From assembly GCA_025093555.1 (NCBI GenBank), contig JAIWNF010000080.1:93485-157484 (forward strand): DNA of 64,000 bases, given 5' to 3'. Below the pieces are notes generated by a model. It ran no database searches, was not told the DNA's origin, and worked only from the letters and a program-made list of their open reading frames with translations. Position numbers and translations under genes: made by a program. This document shows positions 54,316 to 64,000 of this stretch, in pieces (within the stretch, counting starts at the first letter, position 1; the number at the start of each line of letters is the position of its first letter). The DNA comes from Circinella umbellata. Its lineage: Eukaryota; Mucoromycota; Mucoromycetes; Mucorales; Lichtheimiaceae.

Positions 54316-54600
54316 TGGAATATCAATATTCTTTCTTTCCGCCTCTCAATATTCTTTCTTTCCGCCTCTCAATAGTCTTTTTTTCCACCTCTCAATAATC
54401 TGTCTTTCCCTCTATCAACATATTTATATTCCAAATGTCAATTGTTTGTTATTCCGTATATCAATTGTTTGCTTTTCCATCTATCAACGTATTTATTTTT
54501 CAAATGTCAATATCTTTATATTTAAAATATCAGTTATTTATTTTTTCATATATCAATACATTCATATTACAAATATCAATTATTTGTTCTTTTAAATATC
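54316..54600. repeat. Degenerate tandem repeat array
   Basis: Starts with three ~22-24 bp units of the type TTCTTTCTTTCCGCCTCTCAA and grades into longer ATATCAATT-containing units. It lies just inside the left end of the CACTGC element. Confidence 0.7.
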
Positions 54601-56147
54601 TGTAGGATATCAATATTATATTTTTTGGTACTCAATAGAATATCACACTATTATCTTCCAATAGGTTTGCTTATTTTTTATATTGTTTTTACAGATCCAA
54701 AAAAGGGAACACGTTACAAAAATATTATTGGAAAAAAAAAACTTTTTATTTGACAATATAGTATGGAGGATTTCAAATAGAACATTTCTAAACTATTTAT
54801 TATCTATCTTATTATCTATCTTACTATCTATCTTACTATCTATATATATACACATAAACGTGCACGATGCTCCTCACTGGGATTATACCTACCTGTCATA
54901 ATATAACTTTTGGTAAACATATTGATTAATTATATAAGCAATAGATGTACTTGGTATGAAAACAAGGCTAAAAAAATTAATGAAACTAGTTAGTCAATAA
55001 TGGCAAAGAAGAAATATGATATTGAAAGTACTTACTGATATAATCAATTATTGAAAACGATAAAAAAAGCTCTTGTACCAAAATATATACCATAGAATAA
55101 AATATTAACAAAAAATCCGTAAGATATATAGCTTATAAAAATAGTAGAAGCAATGTAAGAATGTGGGAACCCTCACATGGTTTTGAAAAAGATATTGAGA
55201 GTAGCAACATACCTTCAAAGTAAACCACACGTAAGCATATTGTTATGTTACACACCTTTACGGAACGATACCGAGAGTAAGCCCAATGACGTGGCCCTAA
55301 CAGCTAGCTGTTACGAATGCAGTCCATTAGCTATGATGTTTGGTATATGAAAAAAATGTTTTCATATAAAGATTAAGCTCATAAAAGTCATAGTTGCTTA
55401 CCTGAGCATAATAAACTAGAATATAGATGACCAATAAATATAAAAGAGTATAAGATGTAAAAGAAAAGGAAAGGAGATGCTTACTTGACACTACGGAATA
55501 GTATAAAAAAGAGTATACATTTAGTTTTTGATAAAAAAAATACACTAGATTGAGCAAGTGTCAAAATGCAAAAAAATAAAATAATAATAGTACTTTCTTA
55601 CCGCTCCACAATAAAGCCAAAGGGGTCATACCAAGGCACCATATAATTATAGAACAAAATAGAAATAAGTCTTGTATTATGCCGTACTGGTTAAGTTCTT
55701 TATCCTAGACATGATATGTATAAATGTGTAAGAAAAATAAAAAGTAAATGAAGTAATGAGAAAGAAAAAGTGAAAGAAAAGAAAATAAGAGGGATTTTTT
55801 TTCAAATAGAAAAAAAAAAGAAGGAAAAGGCAATGTTTTTGATCAATTACCATTTTCAGATTTAAAGCAACAGCCGTCCAAATTTGTATTATTATTGATG
55901 TCTCAGGTATCAAAATAATGATACTTTTCAAGTATAACCCGTATAATGCAAAAGTATAAATATAGGCAAGGAGACAACGATATATTTCGATAATAACCTT
56001 TCTCTTCCTTAACATCAATCCTTTTCTATTTTTTTTTACCTTGGATCTAACGTATGTAGTAATTGATATATTTGTTTTAGTTGAGCAATATTTTTTTGTC
56101 ATTATAATTATCAACACTGAATATTAACAACTTACCTTTTTTTAAGG

Positions 56148-57055
56148 ATGGATAATAACACTAATAACACCGATTTTATCGAGGGCGATCCTATGCCATA
56201 TTCCCGTTTAAACATACTTAGTGTAAGTAATTCAATATTTACCATATTCAATCAAGTAGTTCTTACTGTTTTTTTTCGCCCCTAATTCTGTTTAATATTT
56301 ATAGCAATACATCCGTGATACATATGATGAGATCGTCCACGTTGACAAGCTCCAGTACGACTTCTCGTTGCCTGCTTTACAAGGTACCAACAAGGTTATT
56401 CAGAGTAGGATGCGCCTCGCCCTGTTGGGATATAAAGAAGAGTTTGCGGATGTACCCGGTTTTGCACAGAGATTGCGAAAAATGTGCAAGGATCACTATT
56501 ATAACAAACGGGCGCTTTCTTCCCGTGATCCTACCAAACAAGATACTATCAATCGCCGCAATCGCCGTAGGAATCGTAAAGAAAAAGTTAGTGTCATAAT
56601 AATATAAATAATATTTATAGCCTTGAGATATTTTACAGTATCATTAATATGTTGATTAGAAACTTGCACGTCGGCGAAACATGTTGGATCGCCACAAAAG
56701 ATCCTTGGAAGAGGAATTCCCAACGGCTGGTATGGAAATGTTACTGAACCGAAAATACACGTCTGACGAAGAATCAGACGATGAAGATCCAACAACAAGC
56801 CCTATTTCGGTACTTCGTCCATCATACAGATCTGATAATGTAAGTTACTATGTCGAAATTCTATTGTTAATTGTTTACTTGGAAAACAACATATTGACAA
56901 AATGTCGATAGGCGAATCGGTTTTTAGAAAGATTGGACGAGCTGCATTTTGTGAGTAGCCGTATAAGACGGCACCAAAGTACTAGAATTCCTCGCTCGGT
57001 GATGTTGGTGGAACGAGCAGTTCCAGAGGAGTTGCCGCGGTGGATGAAGAAATAA
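56148..57055 (+). CDS. Basic/acidic accessory-type protein inside the CACTGC element
   Basis: Four exons, 56148-56222, 56305-56586, 56660-56839 and 56912-57055, all phase 0 with GTAAGT or GTTAGT donors; 226 residues and no defects. The N-terminus is MDNNTNNTDFIEGDPMPYSR. Then comes a helical region (VIQSRMRLALLGYKEEFADV, FAQRLRKMCKDHYYNKRAL), an Arg-rich block (NRRNRRRNRKEK), a charged helix, an acidic patch (YTSDEESDDEDP) and a Trp-Met-Lys-Lys end. The acidic Y-x-SDEE-DDE...LRPSYRS arrangement resembles, from memory, second ORFs found in fungal DNA transposons, but I cannot name a family. The Arg-rich block suggests nucleic-acid binding and nuclear location. Intactness beside wrecked transposons suggests it is recent or selected. 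Confidence 0.7.
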
Positions 57056-57231
57056 TTAAAAAACGGAGGGTGGTCGGGTTTGAGCTTGGGTTTCTTTTAA
57101 AATAAAAAAAAACTAATCGAAATTCGTTTAGTATTAAAAGTATAAATCTGAATATATGAATTTTTATATTGATGGATGAAAACAAAAAACAATATTGATG
57201 TTATAGGGTTAAAAAAAAGGAATGAAAAAAA

Positions 57232-57374
57232 ATAGTGAGTATATAAAAGAGATGGTGCATATAAAAAAAGAGCATATTAGATAGTGACCATACAAAAAAA
57301 GAGGGTATAAAAAAAAGAATAAAAAAGGAGCATATAAAAAAGGAGCATATAAAAAAAGAGCATATAAAAAAAGT
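57232..57374. repeat. Tandem AT/AG-rich repeat
   Basis: Repeated AGCATATAAAAAAAG-type units; it gives spurious hydrophobic frames on the minus strand. Confidence 0.7.
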
Positions 57375-58270
57375 TCCGCTCCTCTCTCACAATTTTTTTT
57401 CAAGTAGCCACTTTATTTCAAAAGCTGTCTCTTTTTTGGGTCAATTAAAAACAACACACGGTTTTTTGAAAAATAATATTTTTTTATTTTTCTATTCCTT
57501 AATATCTTTTATTATACTTTTCCATTACTATAAATCACTGTGTTTCATTATTTGCACCAACACTCCCTTGAGTACCTAATAAATGCAGTTGTATTGATTG
57601 GAAGATTAAAACTCTGATTCTCGTTCTCGTTCTCATTTCCTTTCCTCTCCTCTTCATCCACTCTCTTGCTCTCCCTCCCTTCTATTATTGTTAAACAATT
57701 AGAAGAAAATGGCGATGACGATGGCGTGTGGAGTGTTAGTGATGTTACGCCAGAACAGATTTAAAGAGAGTTTGCAAAACGCGAATCCTTTATTTCTTTC
57801 ACTATTCGTATAAAAATATCAGTAAAATTATTTTCCACTCTTCATATAAAAAAGTAATATTGTATTATTCTCTTGAGTATATCGACTAAACATTATTTGT
57901 ACTTCACTTCGATTTACTACTTGTACATTCGTAAATTTAAACAAGAAAAAGTAATCTGCTAAAAAAGTATTAGTTTAATTTAGTCTTCCTATATGTAAAA
58001 AAAGCAAAAAAAAAAAAAAAAAGACTCCTTTTATCGTTTAGAGCTTAGATATTATTATTTTCAATGTAAAAAATATCACAGCTTCTATGCGTTTTGCCAA
58101 GGTGACCTAATAGTTCACTATCAGGTTATTGATATCCTGTTGATACCCTTGTAATATATGAGATATCAAAAATTTATTGATACCCTATTGATATCCTATT
58201 GATATCTGAGATATAAATAACGATATCAGCCTGTTGAGACCCTTTTGATACACCACTTTTTTTGCAGTGG

Positions 58271-59715
58271 TTTTTTAAACATTTTGAACTAAAACTTACT
58301 TAAAATGAATTTTGAATGTTCTAATAATGCCAGCATCTAGTGGCTGCATGATAGATGTCGTGTTTGGAGGTAAGTAAAGAAGCTCAACATTAGTTGGCTC
58401 ATATATTTCAGGGAAATGGCCAGAAAAATTATCAAGAAGTAGCAGAATATTTCTATTTTGCCTTTTCATGGCTCTGTCTAGCATTTGAAGGTATTTCGAG
58501 AAAATAGCCTTTGTCATCCAAGCATTATAATTGGCTTCATAGTGGGAAACGTCAACTTTTGTATTCTAAAAATCAAAAAAAAAAGAAATATAACGGCAAG
58601 TAAGTATATATTTTATCTAATAGTAATGAGTAATAATGCAGCTTGTTACCTTTTTAAAACATGTAGGTTTAGTAACTTTTCCAATAAACCATAATGGCCA
58701 TACATTTTGACCTAATGCATTTACAGTTACTACTACTGTAAGTCTGGACTTATCCTGCTTGATGCCCTTAAAAGATCTTGGAGCAATTGTAGTATTAGGT
58801 GCACTGGAATAAAACAAAGCTGTTTCATCCATATTAAATACATCTTTAGGGTCATACTGCTGTACTTTTTCTTGGATTTCTGGTAATTTTGCTGCTGCTA
58901 ATGCAACATCAGCTGAACTACTTTCACCATGAAGTCTTTTCACTCCTAAATGAAATCTCTTTCGAAAACGGTCAACCCATCCATTGGAAAACTCCAATTC
59001 CCCTTCAGAAACGCCAAGTAATGGGGCAAAATCTTTAGCACATTGCTTAATAATACCCCAATTGACTGGTATATTCTCATGGCAGCGCTGTTCAACCCAC
59101 ATATATACAGCATCTTCAAGAAGCTATATGTTTGAAAATGATTAGACTCTACAACTATCAAAATAAGCTTAAAATAATATATCTAAATACTTATTAATCA
59201 ACATACTGGGAACTTTACCTGAGCTTTTTGTTTTTTGCTTCTATCTATACCGCCTTCTAGCTCTTTTCTTCTAGTAGCAATCCATCGGCTAACTGTTGTC
59301 CTATTTGGAAAGGGCTCTTTCAACTGAAGGTTAATTTTTGCCCAAGTAATTAGCTCAGAAATACTGGGCGTTTTCTTTTTATCATTATTTTCAAGCTCCA
59401 AGTAGTGATCAACAATCTCTTCCTGTAAGCTAATGGGGATTTTTTGATATTCTGCTTTGCGCTTAAGGGACATTATGAAAAAAAAAATCGAAATAGAAAG
59501 AAAACTAAAGAATACACTATCCTCTCAACGTAGCAATATATTAGTACCTTTATCTGGTACCTTTTTTTTAATTGTGTATAACTTTATTAGTAATAGTTGA
59601 TAGCTTAACAGTTATTCTATTTTCCTTCTTCGTGTCACCCCGATTTTTGCACACCCCTGCTTTTTGCACACTTTTTGGCCAAAATCCCATATGTGCAAAA
59701 AACGGGGTTTCACTG
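58271..59715 (-). mobile_element. pogo/Fot1-like element, truncated at its 3' end
   Basis: The right end at 59715 reads, on the minus strand, CAGTGAAACCCCGTTTTTTG next to TA (59716-59717), the usual form of pogo/Tc5-group ends. TTTTGCACA motifs repeat just inside. It interrupts the Ty3/gypsy reverse transcriptase. The matching left end is absent: sequence stops in the last intron of the transposase at the CACTGC element. Confidence 0.75.
58300..59473 (-). pseudogene. pogo/Fot1-type transposase (CENP-B-like HTH + DDE_1), last exon missing
   Basis: Exons 59219-59473, 58650-59123 and 58300-58565 join in frame (85 + 158 + 88 codons). MSLKRKAEYQKIPISLQEEI and TTVSRWIATRRKELEGG form the first HTH. 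WVEQRCHENIPVNWGIIKQC and GELEFSNGWVDRFRKR form the Tc5/CENP-B-type second HTH. The catalytic triad is visible: DVFNMDETALFY, ILLLLDNFSGHFPE and IMQPLDAGIIRTFKIHF (Asp, Asp, Asp as in pogo). The frame is otherwise intact, but exon 3 ends at a GTAAGT donor (58299) and the downstream exon is gone, so the protein lacks its C-terminus. Confidence 0.88.
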
Positions 59716-59722
59716 TAGCACT

Positions 59723-60300
59723 GGCGTTGAACTTGCATTTCTTTAGGTTTAATACAAGGCCTGATTTGAGTATACATGCAAATACTTTTGCTAGATCATG
59801 TAGATGTTGTTTTTGGTCAGGTGAATATGTGAATAAATCATCAATATATACTATGGCACACTTATTTAATAATGCTCGAAATGCTATGTCTGAAAGCATT
59901 TGGGCGCTGGCAGATGCATTAAGCATGCCCATTGGCATTCTTAGAAATTCGTATAATCCAAATTTACATGTAAATGCTGATTTTGGTATTGATTCAGGTG
60001 TTAATTTAATTGTAATAAAATGATGCACAATCAATGTTGAAAGACTTTTGCTTTGTTGCCTACTGCATCTAGTAATTCATCTGCTCTTTGAGTGTATAGG
60101 CAAAATGGTTGTAAAGCATTAAGTTTTCTGTAATCGATAACTAATCGTAAATTATCTGTGGCAGCCGGTTTTGAGGATGAGGACGATGTCGCTGCTGATG
60201 GTTTCTTGACTAACAATATGGGTAAGGCCCATGGACTTGTTGAGGGTTGTATAATTTTCATTTTGCAAAATCGGTCAAGTTCTTTTTCTAAAATTCTAAT
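59723..60300 (-). pseudogene. Ty3/gypsy reverse transcriptase fragment
   Basis: Reads STSPWALPILLVKKPS, NLRLVIDYRKLNALQPFC, then after a frameshift near 60033 FGLYEFLRMPMGMLNASASA, and the catalytic box CAIVYIDDLFTYS. It ends NLKKCKFNAS at the pogo insertion. The catalytic YIDD is preserved, but the frame is not. Confidence 0.88.
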
Positions 60301-61067
60301 TCTATTGGACTCATTCTATATGGTCTATGTCGAATTGGTGGATGGTTTCCTGTATTGATTTCATGCTTAACAGGTCAGTACATCCTGATTGTTTTTCTAT
60401 CCAATCAAAATATCTTGATATTGTTCTATAGGGCACGGAATTCTCTTAAGTTTTGGATCTAACTCTCCTTCGTTTATTTGTTCCAATTGTTCTTTCGCGA
60501 GAGGTTTTCTTGTATGGTAGGTTGTTGTCTAAATTCGAGGGTCTACTAATTCATATCCTTTGTCATTGGTAGTAACGGCTCTCATTTCGCCGAGTACCAA
60601 GTCTGTATTGATAGTGTATTCGGATTCGGTAGTAATATTGAGAATAGATACTCGATATATTTCATCTGCTGGATGTAGTATGCCTCCATAGATATTTATT
60701 TGTTCTGGCAGTTGTTATTGGGTTCAAAAATATATGTATTCGAATCCTTTAAGAATACTGGTCGAGGTATATCAAAAGTTCGGTAATTTGCATTGGGATG
60801 GTAATGCCCATGTTTGTTTTCATTATAATTTGATTATTGTCTTGTTTTAATTCGAGTGGTTGTATATCTTCAATTATAGGAAATAATATATCATCTGTCC
60901 ATGATTCATTTGTTAACATTTCTTCTGTATCGTTCTCGGAAGTTGACGAGTATTCACTGTATGACTCATCTGATGAAATGATTTCATCTTCGGTATATTG
61001 TTCAGACTTGAACTAATGGGGGTTTCCTGCATTATTAAACCAAGGTATACTACTGTCGATTTGTTTC

Positions 61068-61463
61068 TCATATCTTATTGGAATTGCTCGAGTGTCGTCG
61101 TGGTGAATCCACATTTTTTGTTTGATATTCAATTGTAGCTTTGGCCTTTTTCAACCAGTTATTTCCAATGATCAGATCAATAGGTGTGGTTGGCAACACT
61201 TCTAATGCTATTGGTACTGGCTCGGTTCCATTAGGCTGTAATTGGACATTACTAATTATGCCTAGTGATGCATGTCGGTCTCCGTTTCCTAGCATGAATA
61301 CTGCTGTGGAAGGTTTATCTATTTTTAATCCTAGATTTTGGGCTAATTTCTTTGATATGCAACTTTTGCTTGCTCCTGTGTCTAGTAAACTATTTATATG
61401 ATGCGAATTTATAACAAAATTTGTATATAGGGGTGGTACTTGGTGATGGAGCTGTTTCTTCAT
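61068..61463 (-). pseudogene. Retroviral-type aspartic protease domain (Ty3/gypsy)
   Basis: Contains SLLDTGASKSCISKKLAQNL (active-site D-T-G), a flap-like region and PIDLIIGNNWL, which corresponds to the second conserved motif (ILG-type). It is open for 131 codons, ending where the linker to RT begins. Stops upstream and downstream separate it from gag and RT. Confidence 0.85.
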
Positions 61464-61539
61464 CTAATACTGCGAGTGACGGGCAGTTTTACATACACTG
61501 AAAACTGTCTCTCATGGATGGACCAATTTTAAAAGTTGG

Positions 61540-61990
61540 GCAAACGTTATGTCTGCGTTTCTATTAAGGATGTCTGCTGAAACGTCGTATGGTTCCTTTT
61601 TTACGATTTTATGGGTGGAAAGGATTTTTTGTTTCTCCGAACTGATTTTCCTTTTTGAGACTTCTTTAAATTATTTTCTTGAGAATTTTTCTTTGGTTTA
61701 CTGGCTTTCTTCCTTCTACTTGTTTTTCCGCTATTTTTGTGTGGTAATATTTTTGGGGAAAAGGGGAAGAATTTTTATTTTCCGCTTTTTCTGATGGCGA
61801 ATCTAGGTCCATGTCGTCCAAAGTATTTCTCAGTTGTGTCCAGACTACAAGCACCATTTAGGAGGGCAGCACGAAAATGGGTATGTTCAAGATCATCGAT
61901 TACTGGCTTGCGCTAATGATTACTTCGATGCGTCAAGGCTTCATACCGCCCAGGCATAATCAGACACAATTTTTACATCAGAGCTCAAGA
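61540..61990 (-). pseudogene. gag-like remnant upstream of the protease
   Basis: Fragments GRYEALTHRSNH, VIDDLEHTHFRAALLNGA, a Lys/Ser-rich tract and ADI-x(6)-FAQLLKL are separated by stops. The last is the typical pre-protease segment of fungal gypsy elements as I recall it. No zinc knuckle was seen. Confidence 0.5.
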
Positions 61991-63558
61991 GCCTCTCGTC
62001 TCTTGTCAAGGAATTGTTTATAAAATAACATGCACTGACAGAATATGATGCACTATATTCAAAAGATTTAAATCAATCAATATTCAATGCAAACATGATG
62101 GATCGATTATCACGAACAGAAGATTGTCCATCATAAATGTTGCTGTACATACCCTCTTTGGCTGTACGATTTCTCAAGACATGTCATTATTATTTTATCC
62201 TATAAAAACAACATCATTATTAGCATTCAAATTTCAGCATTAACAGGAAATAATATTTCAGCATTATTATTATTTATTATCACTTTTTTGTAATTGTATA
62301 ACTTGTAAATTAGATTCTTATTTACATGACGAGACTTGTTCAATAAATGGATTATTTTGTTCTTCGCGTAACACGAACTCTTTTTTGTATACGTCACACA
62401 AACAAATGACATCGTGTGATCAACTATTTTGATTAGCCCCTAGTGCACAAACCAAACATAAAGATTTATGTAAACCCTGCCTTTACCCTTTCTTTTGGAA
62501 ATATCAACAAAAAATAAGTAATATTGTTATTATTATTATTATTATAGAGCTATGTTTTATTTCTTTCATTACCTCGTTATTTATTATACATGGTCTTTTT
62601 CTTTTCTGTTTTATTCAGAGTAATCCAACATGACATGTGTTGATTTTCTTTCTCTCTATTTTTTCCCATAGTTTAACATTTGACCCCGTTGCCTTCATAA
62701 GATATTTCTCTTTATTTTAAGTAGATAAAAATGATTTATTTTAAAAAACATCTCTTTCAGTATTGTGTGTTGTTATCTTGTCATATATATATCGAGTCTT
62801 TATTTTGCTGCTTTTATTAAAAAAACTAGGGACTTTGTCACCTTCTCTTAAAGCTAAAATATTAATGTACTAGTGTAACCCTTACATAAACAACTTTTCT
62901 TATTTTCTATTTTTATACACGAATATTCAGAATAATTATTCATATAAGAATATTCTCATTCTATTACCTTTTACACGAATCAATCTATTGTACAACAACT
63001 TAATATAAATATCCCCCCAATTAATTAATTAAACAATCACATGTAATAACTGCGCGACATTAAACAGTTGCTGCGGATTTAACTGCGTAACATTAGAAAG
63101 TTACTGCGGAACAATTGTAAAAGATATATAAACCCCAACTTTTTAAACCAAATAAAAATTATCAATCTGTTATTCAGTCAATTTGACTTTATTTTAAATT
63201 TATTTCTATTGATCACTCAACACTGTATATTGGGTTGTTTTAATTATTTTATTTATCCAAGGGATTAGCTTAAGATCATTATCTTACTTATTTTATATAT
63301 TTATTTGTTGACTACATATTAAACGTAGTATTTGAATTTAATAACAACTGAATTCACATTATAAAGACTCAATACATACAGACATAATATCTCTGTACTA
63401 GATTTGATTATATTAAAAATCATTATCGCTTAACATATATTATCTCAAAAGAACTTGAGAAATCTTAATAAACAATTACGTTGTAATATACGATAATATT
63501 ACTGGTGCTCACTATAAAAATACATAAGCATCTGTTGTAGCTGAATAAATATATCTGC
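61991..63558. other. Gene-free AT-rich stretch
   Basis: Near 63049-63115 a CTGCG / ACATTA-AA-AGTT-CTGCGGA motif repeats twice and could be part of an LTR or another repeat. No coding sequence. Confidence 0.45.
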
Positions 63559-63986
63559 TTATAAATTTAATATAAAAACATCCACACCGGCTACATGGGC
63601 GCGTTTGATAGTGATTTCACACTTTTTGACTAGATGGCGGTATATCGTAGATGGTTGTAAAATTATTTGAAATTGCATATAGTACGCACGTACAAGTTGC
63701 TGAAGTGTAGCTGTATTTTCTTTTTCAAGTACTGTTTTGACGAGGAACTTGCTACTATCTTGGGAAATCTTTGACAATTTAGGACCCTTTTGCTTTATAG
63801 GGCGGTGTTACCACCTCTGGTTCTGTACCGCTTGTAATGGTCTGACATAGTGGATGTTGGTATATCCAACCTTCGCTCAATGTCTTTAAGAGTCCATCTA
63901 TATCCAAGTAACTTCAGTGCACGATCCCTTAATAAATCCGCTTCATAATTGACATACTTTCCACGAGGATTTTTAACAACTTTCAT
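63559..63986 (-). pseudogene. N-terminal fragment of a Tc1-like transposase
   Basis: The first frame (63986-63795) reads KYVNYEADLLRDRALKLL and RWTLKDIERRLDIPTSTMSD, a helix-turn-helix of the Tc1/IS630 type. After a frameshift near 63800 it continues SSKFLVKTVLEKENTATLQQ and PSTIYRHLVKKCEITIKRAH, the second HTH, ending about 63559. The catalytic domain is not present. The window ends soon after its start codon. Confidence 0.75.
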
Positions 63987-64000
63987 TATGCGCTTTTTCT

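Larger units (their letters stand above)
54202..58269. mobile_element. 4.07 kb element with CACTGC inverted ends and GATATC-rich sub-ends, no known transposase
   Basis: The left end CACTGCAAAAAAAATGG (54202) and right end CCACTTTTTTTGCAGTG (to 58269) are inverted and continue into GTGTAT. Behind each lies an array of TTGATATCC / TTGATACCC motifs (54232-54320 and 58135-58230). The interior holds one clean four-exon gene (56148-57055) and repeats. CACTG ends recall the CACTA/EnSpm group, but no TnpD-like transposase is seen and no target duplication is evident (left flank GTATG, right flank GTTTT). The right end cuts a pogo transposase gene in its last intron, 24 bp past the donor. The left end touches the recombinase ORF. 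Confidence 0.6.
59716..61990 (-). mobile_element. Ty3/gypsy retrotransposon fragment (gag-PR-RT), degenerate and interrupted
   Basis: Order on the minus strand is gag-like, aspartic protease, linker, reverse transcriptase, the order of Ty3/gypsy. RNase H and integrase are missing: RT stops at 59716 where the pogo element begins. Many stops and frameshifts occur. No LTR could be confidently recognised. Confidence 0.8.

Noticed and set aside
55677..56117. 146-codon minus-strand frame inside the CACTGC element
   Set aside because: Mostly Phe/Leu/Ile/Lys from AT-rich sequence, no motif, no homology that I can recognise.
57209..57403. Repetitive Leu-Tyr-Ala-Pro-Phe frame
   Set aside because: Translation of a tandem repeat, not a gene.
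62640..63130. Possible LTR of the gypsy element
   Set aside because: A CTGCG repeat is present, but no second copy or TG...CA boundaries could be established within the window.

Overview
The window looks like nuclear DNA of an early-diverging fungus, most likely a Mucoromycota (Mucorales-type) species. It is very AT-rich. Genes have many short introns (about 50-130 bp) with GTAAGT/GTATGT/GTAAAA donors and TAG/CAG acceptors. The conserved genes are eukaryotic: complex I 49 kDa subunit, PKA catalytic subunit, CENP-L, an Ecl1-like peptide. The repeat content (Tc1/mariner, pogo, Ty3/gypsy, a LINE-like element and a tyrosine recombinase) fits that group. All exon joins were read by eye from splice motifs and frame; there is no transcript evidence.

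Left part (1-30 kb) is mostly host sequence. A LINE C-terminal relic (2.06-2.41 kb) precedes an F-box gene (3.78-5.74 kb). The eight-exon NDUFS2 gene lies on the minus strand (7.36-9.51 kb). A dead TIR-bracketed DNA transposon (12.40-15.35 kb) holds two unrelated transposase relics. The PKA catalytic subunit gene (15.72-17.93 kb, minus) has no visible ATG. Two tandem, same-strand CENP-L-like genes (21.73-23.09 and 23.24-24.60 kb) share the same intron positions. Then come a Q/N/S-rich acidic protein (25.22-26.77 kb), a 92-residue minus-strand gene (27.08-27.43 kb) and a secreted/membrane protein (28.74-29.89 kb).

Middle part (30-47 kb) is gene-poor. A 1.4 kb non-autonomous element has 95-bp inverted ends, each carrying three GGCGCGCC motifs (32.20-33.61 kb). 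An Ecl1-like zinc peptide gene (36.69-37.17 kb) follows. Two inverted copies of one Tc1/mariner-like element (38.21-40.13 and 44.25-45.78 kb) bracket a seven-exon gene of a lineage-specific family (41.22-43.15 kb). A 5'-truncated LINE abuts the second copy exactly (45.78-47.16 kb).

Right part (50-64 kb) is a transposon graveyard. It contains broken Rpn/PD-(D/E)XK-like genes, a perfect 72-bp inverted repeat, an intact tyrosine recombinase ORF and a 4.07 kb element with CACTGC inverted ends. That element carries a clean four-exon accessory-type gene but no recognisable transposase. It interrupts a pogo/Fot1 transposase gene, which itself interrupts a Ty3/gypsy polyprotein. A Tc1-like transposase N-terminus closes the window. 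The most unusual candidates are the CACTGC element with its neighbouring recombinase, the tandem CENP-L pair, and the GGCGCGCC element.
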